63,127 bases of DNA from Bacteroidota bacterium. GTDB lineage: Bacteria; Bacteroidota; Bacteroidia; Sphingobacteriales; Sphingobacteriaceae. Both the position numbers and the translations under genes were made by a program. The stretch spans positions 1 through 63,127 of the forward strand of contig JABDEQ010000003.1 in the NCBI GenBank assembly GCA_013286985.1. Reading direction: 5' to 3'. The notes below the pieces were generated by a model. It made no database searches. It saw only the letters and a list, made by a program, of their open reading frames with translations, and had not been told where the DNA came from. How positions within the stretch are numbered: position 1 is the first letter of the stretch; every line of letters begins with the position of its first letter. Positions 62,487 through 63,127 of this stretch are shown here, in pieces.

Positions 62487-62882
62487 CTATTTTATTTTTT
62501 TCCAGTACTCTTCAACCTGCATGCCAGTGGGTAAAGTACCTTTGAGAGTCAGCGTATCGTGTTTTATGGTATACAGATAATGGATGGGGATATTGGTAAT
62601 TTTTGAGGGTTGGCTGCAAAAAGTTTCTGTATCAACACAGGTATCGCCATTTAATACATAGTTACCAGCTTCAAATTTTTCGGGCTCGTACCCTTTTTCA
62701 ACCGCAAAAGCTTCGTAGCTATTCTCGTTGTACTTGCGGTGCAAAGCATACTCAGTTGGCGCTCCTTCTTTTTTACCATTGTAAACACCGCCCACAAACT
62801 CCCAGGTGCCTTTAAGACTTACTGGTTTAGAGAACGAACACAGGAGTAAAGCTGCAAAAAGAAGACCCGATTTTTTTAACAT
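62487..62882 (-). CDS. Small exported lipocalin-like protein
   Basis: A 131-residue protein with a signal peptide (hydrophobic about 5-20, ending SFSKPV) and strand-rich remainder with SLKGTWEFVGGVYNG, a short lipocalin-like start, and LKGTLPTGMQVEEYWKKI at the end. Lipocalin-like domains bind small hydrophobic molecules. It follows hemF by ten bases on the same strand. The assignment is by pattern only. Confidence 0.6.
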   Translation of the reverse strand: MLKKSGLLFAALLLCSFSKPVSLKGTWEFVGGVYNGKKEGAPTEYALHRKYNENSYEAFAVEKGYEPEKFEAGNYVLNGDTCVDTETFCSQPSKITNIPIHYLYTIKHDTLTLKGTLPTGMQVEEYWKKIK

Positions 62883-62892
62883 AAGTCGATTT

Positions 62893-63127
62893 TTAAACCC
62901 AGTTAATTCCTTTTTTTAGTAAAGACATGGTCTTTTCTTCTTCGCTGCCTGGTTGGGGTTTATAATCATACACCCATTTGGCTGTTGGGGGCAGGCTCAT
63001 CAATATGGATTCAATGCGACCATTCGTTTCAAGACCAAACCGCGTGCCCGCGTCATAAACCAAGTTAAATTCGGTGTATCTGCTGCGGCGCTGATATTGC
63101 CATAGCTGATGATTTTCATCGAAATCT
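62893..63127 (-). CDS. hemF: Coproporphyrinogen III oxidase, aerobic (C-terminal end only)
   Basis: The last 78 codons are present; the start is beyond the right edge. Motifs are [38 protein letters not shown] and AKWVYDY, the C-terminal signature of HemF. The enzyme oxidatively decarboxylates coproporphyrinogen III in haem synthesis. The next gene on the strand is the small lipocalin-like protein. Confidence 0.9.
   Translation of the reverse strand, partial: DFDENHQLWQYQRRSRYTEFNLVYDAGTRFGLETNGRIESILMSLPPTAKWVYDYKPQPGSEEEKTMSLLKKGINWV

Overview
The window is a chromosomal stretch of a Bacteroidota bacterium, most likely Sphingobacteriaceae (Mucilaginibacter/Pedobacter-like). Several genes have the Bacteroidota promoter (TTTG, about 19 bases, TAnnTTTG), Shine-Dalgarno sequences are mostly weak, and many products look like Sphingobacteriaceae homologues (KdsA, EF-P, IF-3, GyrA, a BtuB-type TonB receptor, DUF6580, kynureninase). 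The family placement is inferred from sequence style, not from a search.

Layout. 1-14.4 kb: the end of an RND efflux pump and a TetR regulator, a PhyH dioxygenase, a secreted MsrA-MsrB pair, AraC, ArsR and OsmC genes, a PLD-family protein and a MarC protein. 14.7-18.0 kb: an AT-rich island in tRNA-Leu(CAA), bounded by an 87-bp perfect direct repeat of the tRNA and its terminator. It carries a TIR gene overlapped by a small membrane-protein gene, a convergent coiled-coil TIR gene, a degenerate middle tRNA copy and a broken antitoxin-like gene, with no integrase. 18.0-21.4 kb: hscB, the KDO genes kdsA and kdsD, and a metal/cobalamin-binding protein. 21.5-22.9 kb: tRNA-Leu(TAG), again followed by a duplicated tRNA 3' fragment and a mini-island with palindromic repeats. 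22.9-30.4 kb: efp, a GH13 glucosidase, a Crp-type regulator, a carboxylesterase and a LutA-like Fe-S protein.

30.6-33.9 kb is the translation operon thrS-infC-rpmI-rplT, with a TTG start for infC. 34-37.7 kb holds a secreted beta-sandwich protein, a frameshifted DUF2461 gene, an SRPBCC protein and a serine hydrolase. 37.7-45.6 kb is a cobalamin uptake and salvage locus: a promoter and B12 riboswitch drive a BtuB-type receptor and a DUF6580 membrane protein; then cobU, sir2, bluB and a Dph6-like gene converge on cobT-cobS-cobC. Corrin-ring synthesis genes are absent, so the locus fits salvage with own DMB synthesis and lower-ligand assembly.

45.8-57.1 kb: free-Met-sulfoxide reductase, hydrolases, an alkyladenine glycosylase, kynureninase, a histone-deacetylase-like enzyme, a MATE pump, GNAT, DUF4442 and SDR genes. 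57.3-63.1 kb: gyrA runs into two TPR genes, preceded by a small secreted protein and the truncated end of hemF. The strongest candidate for an undescribed system is the tRNA-Leu(CAA) island with its TIR plus three-helix membrane protein pair and second TIR gene.
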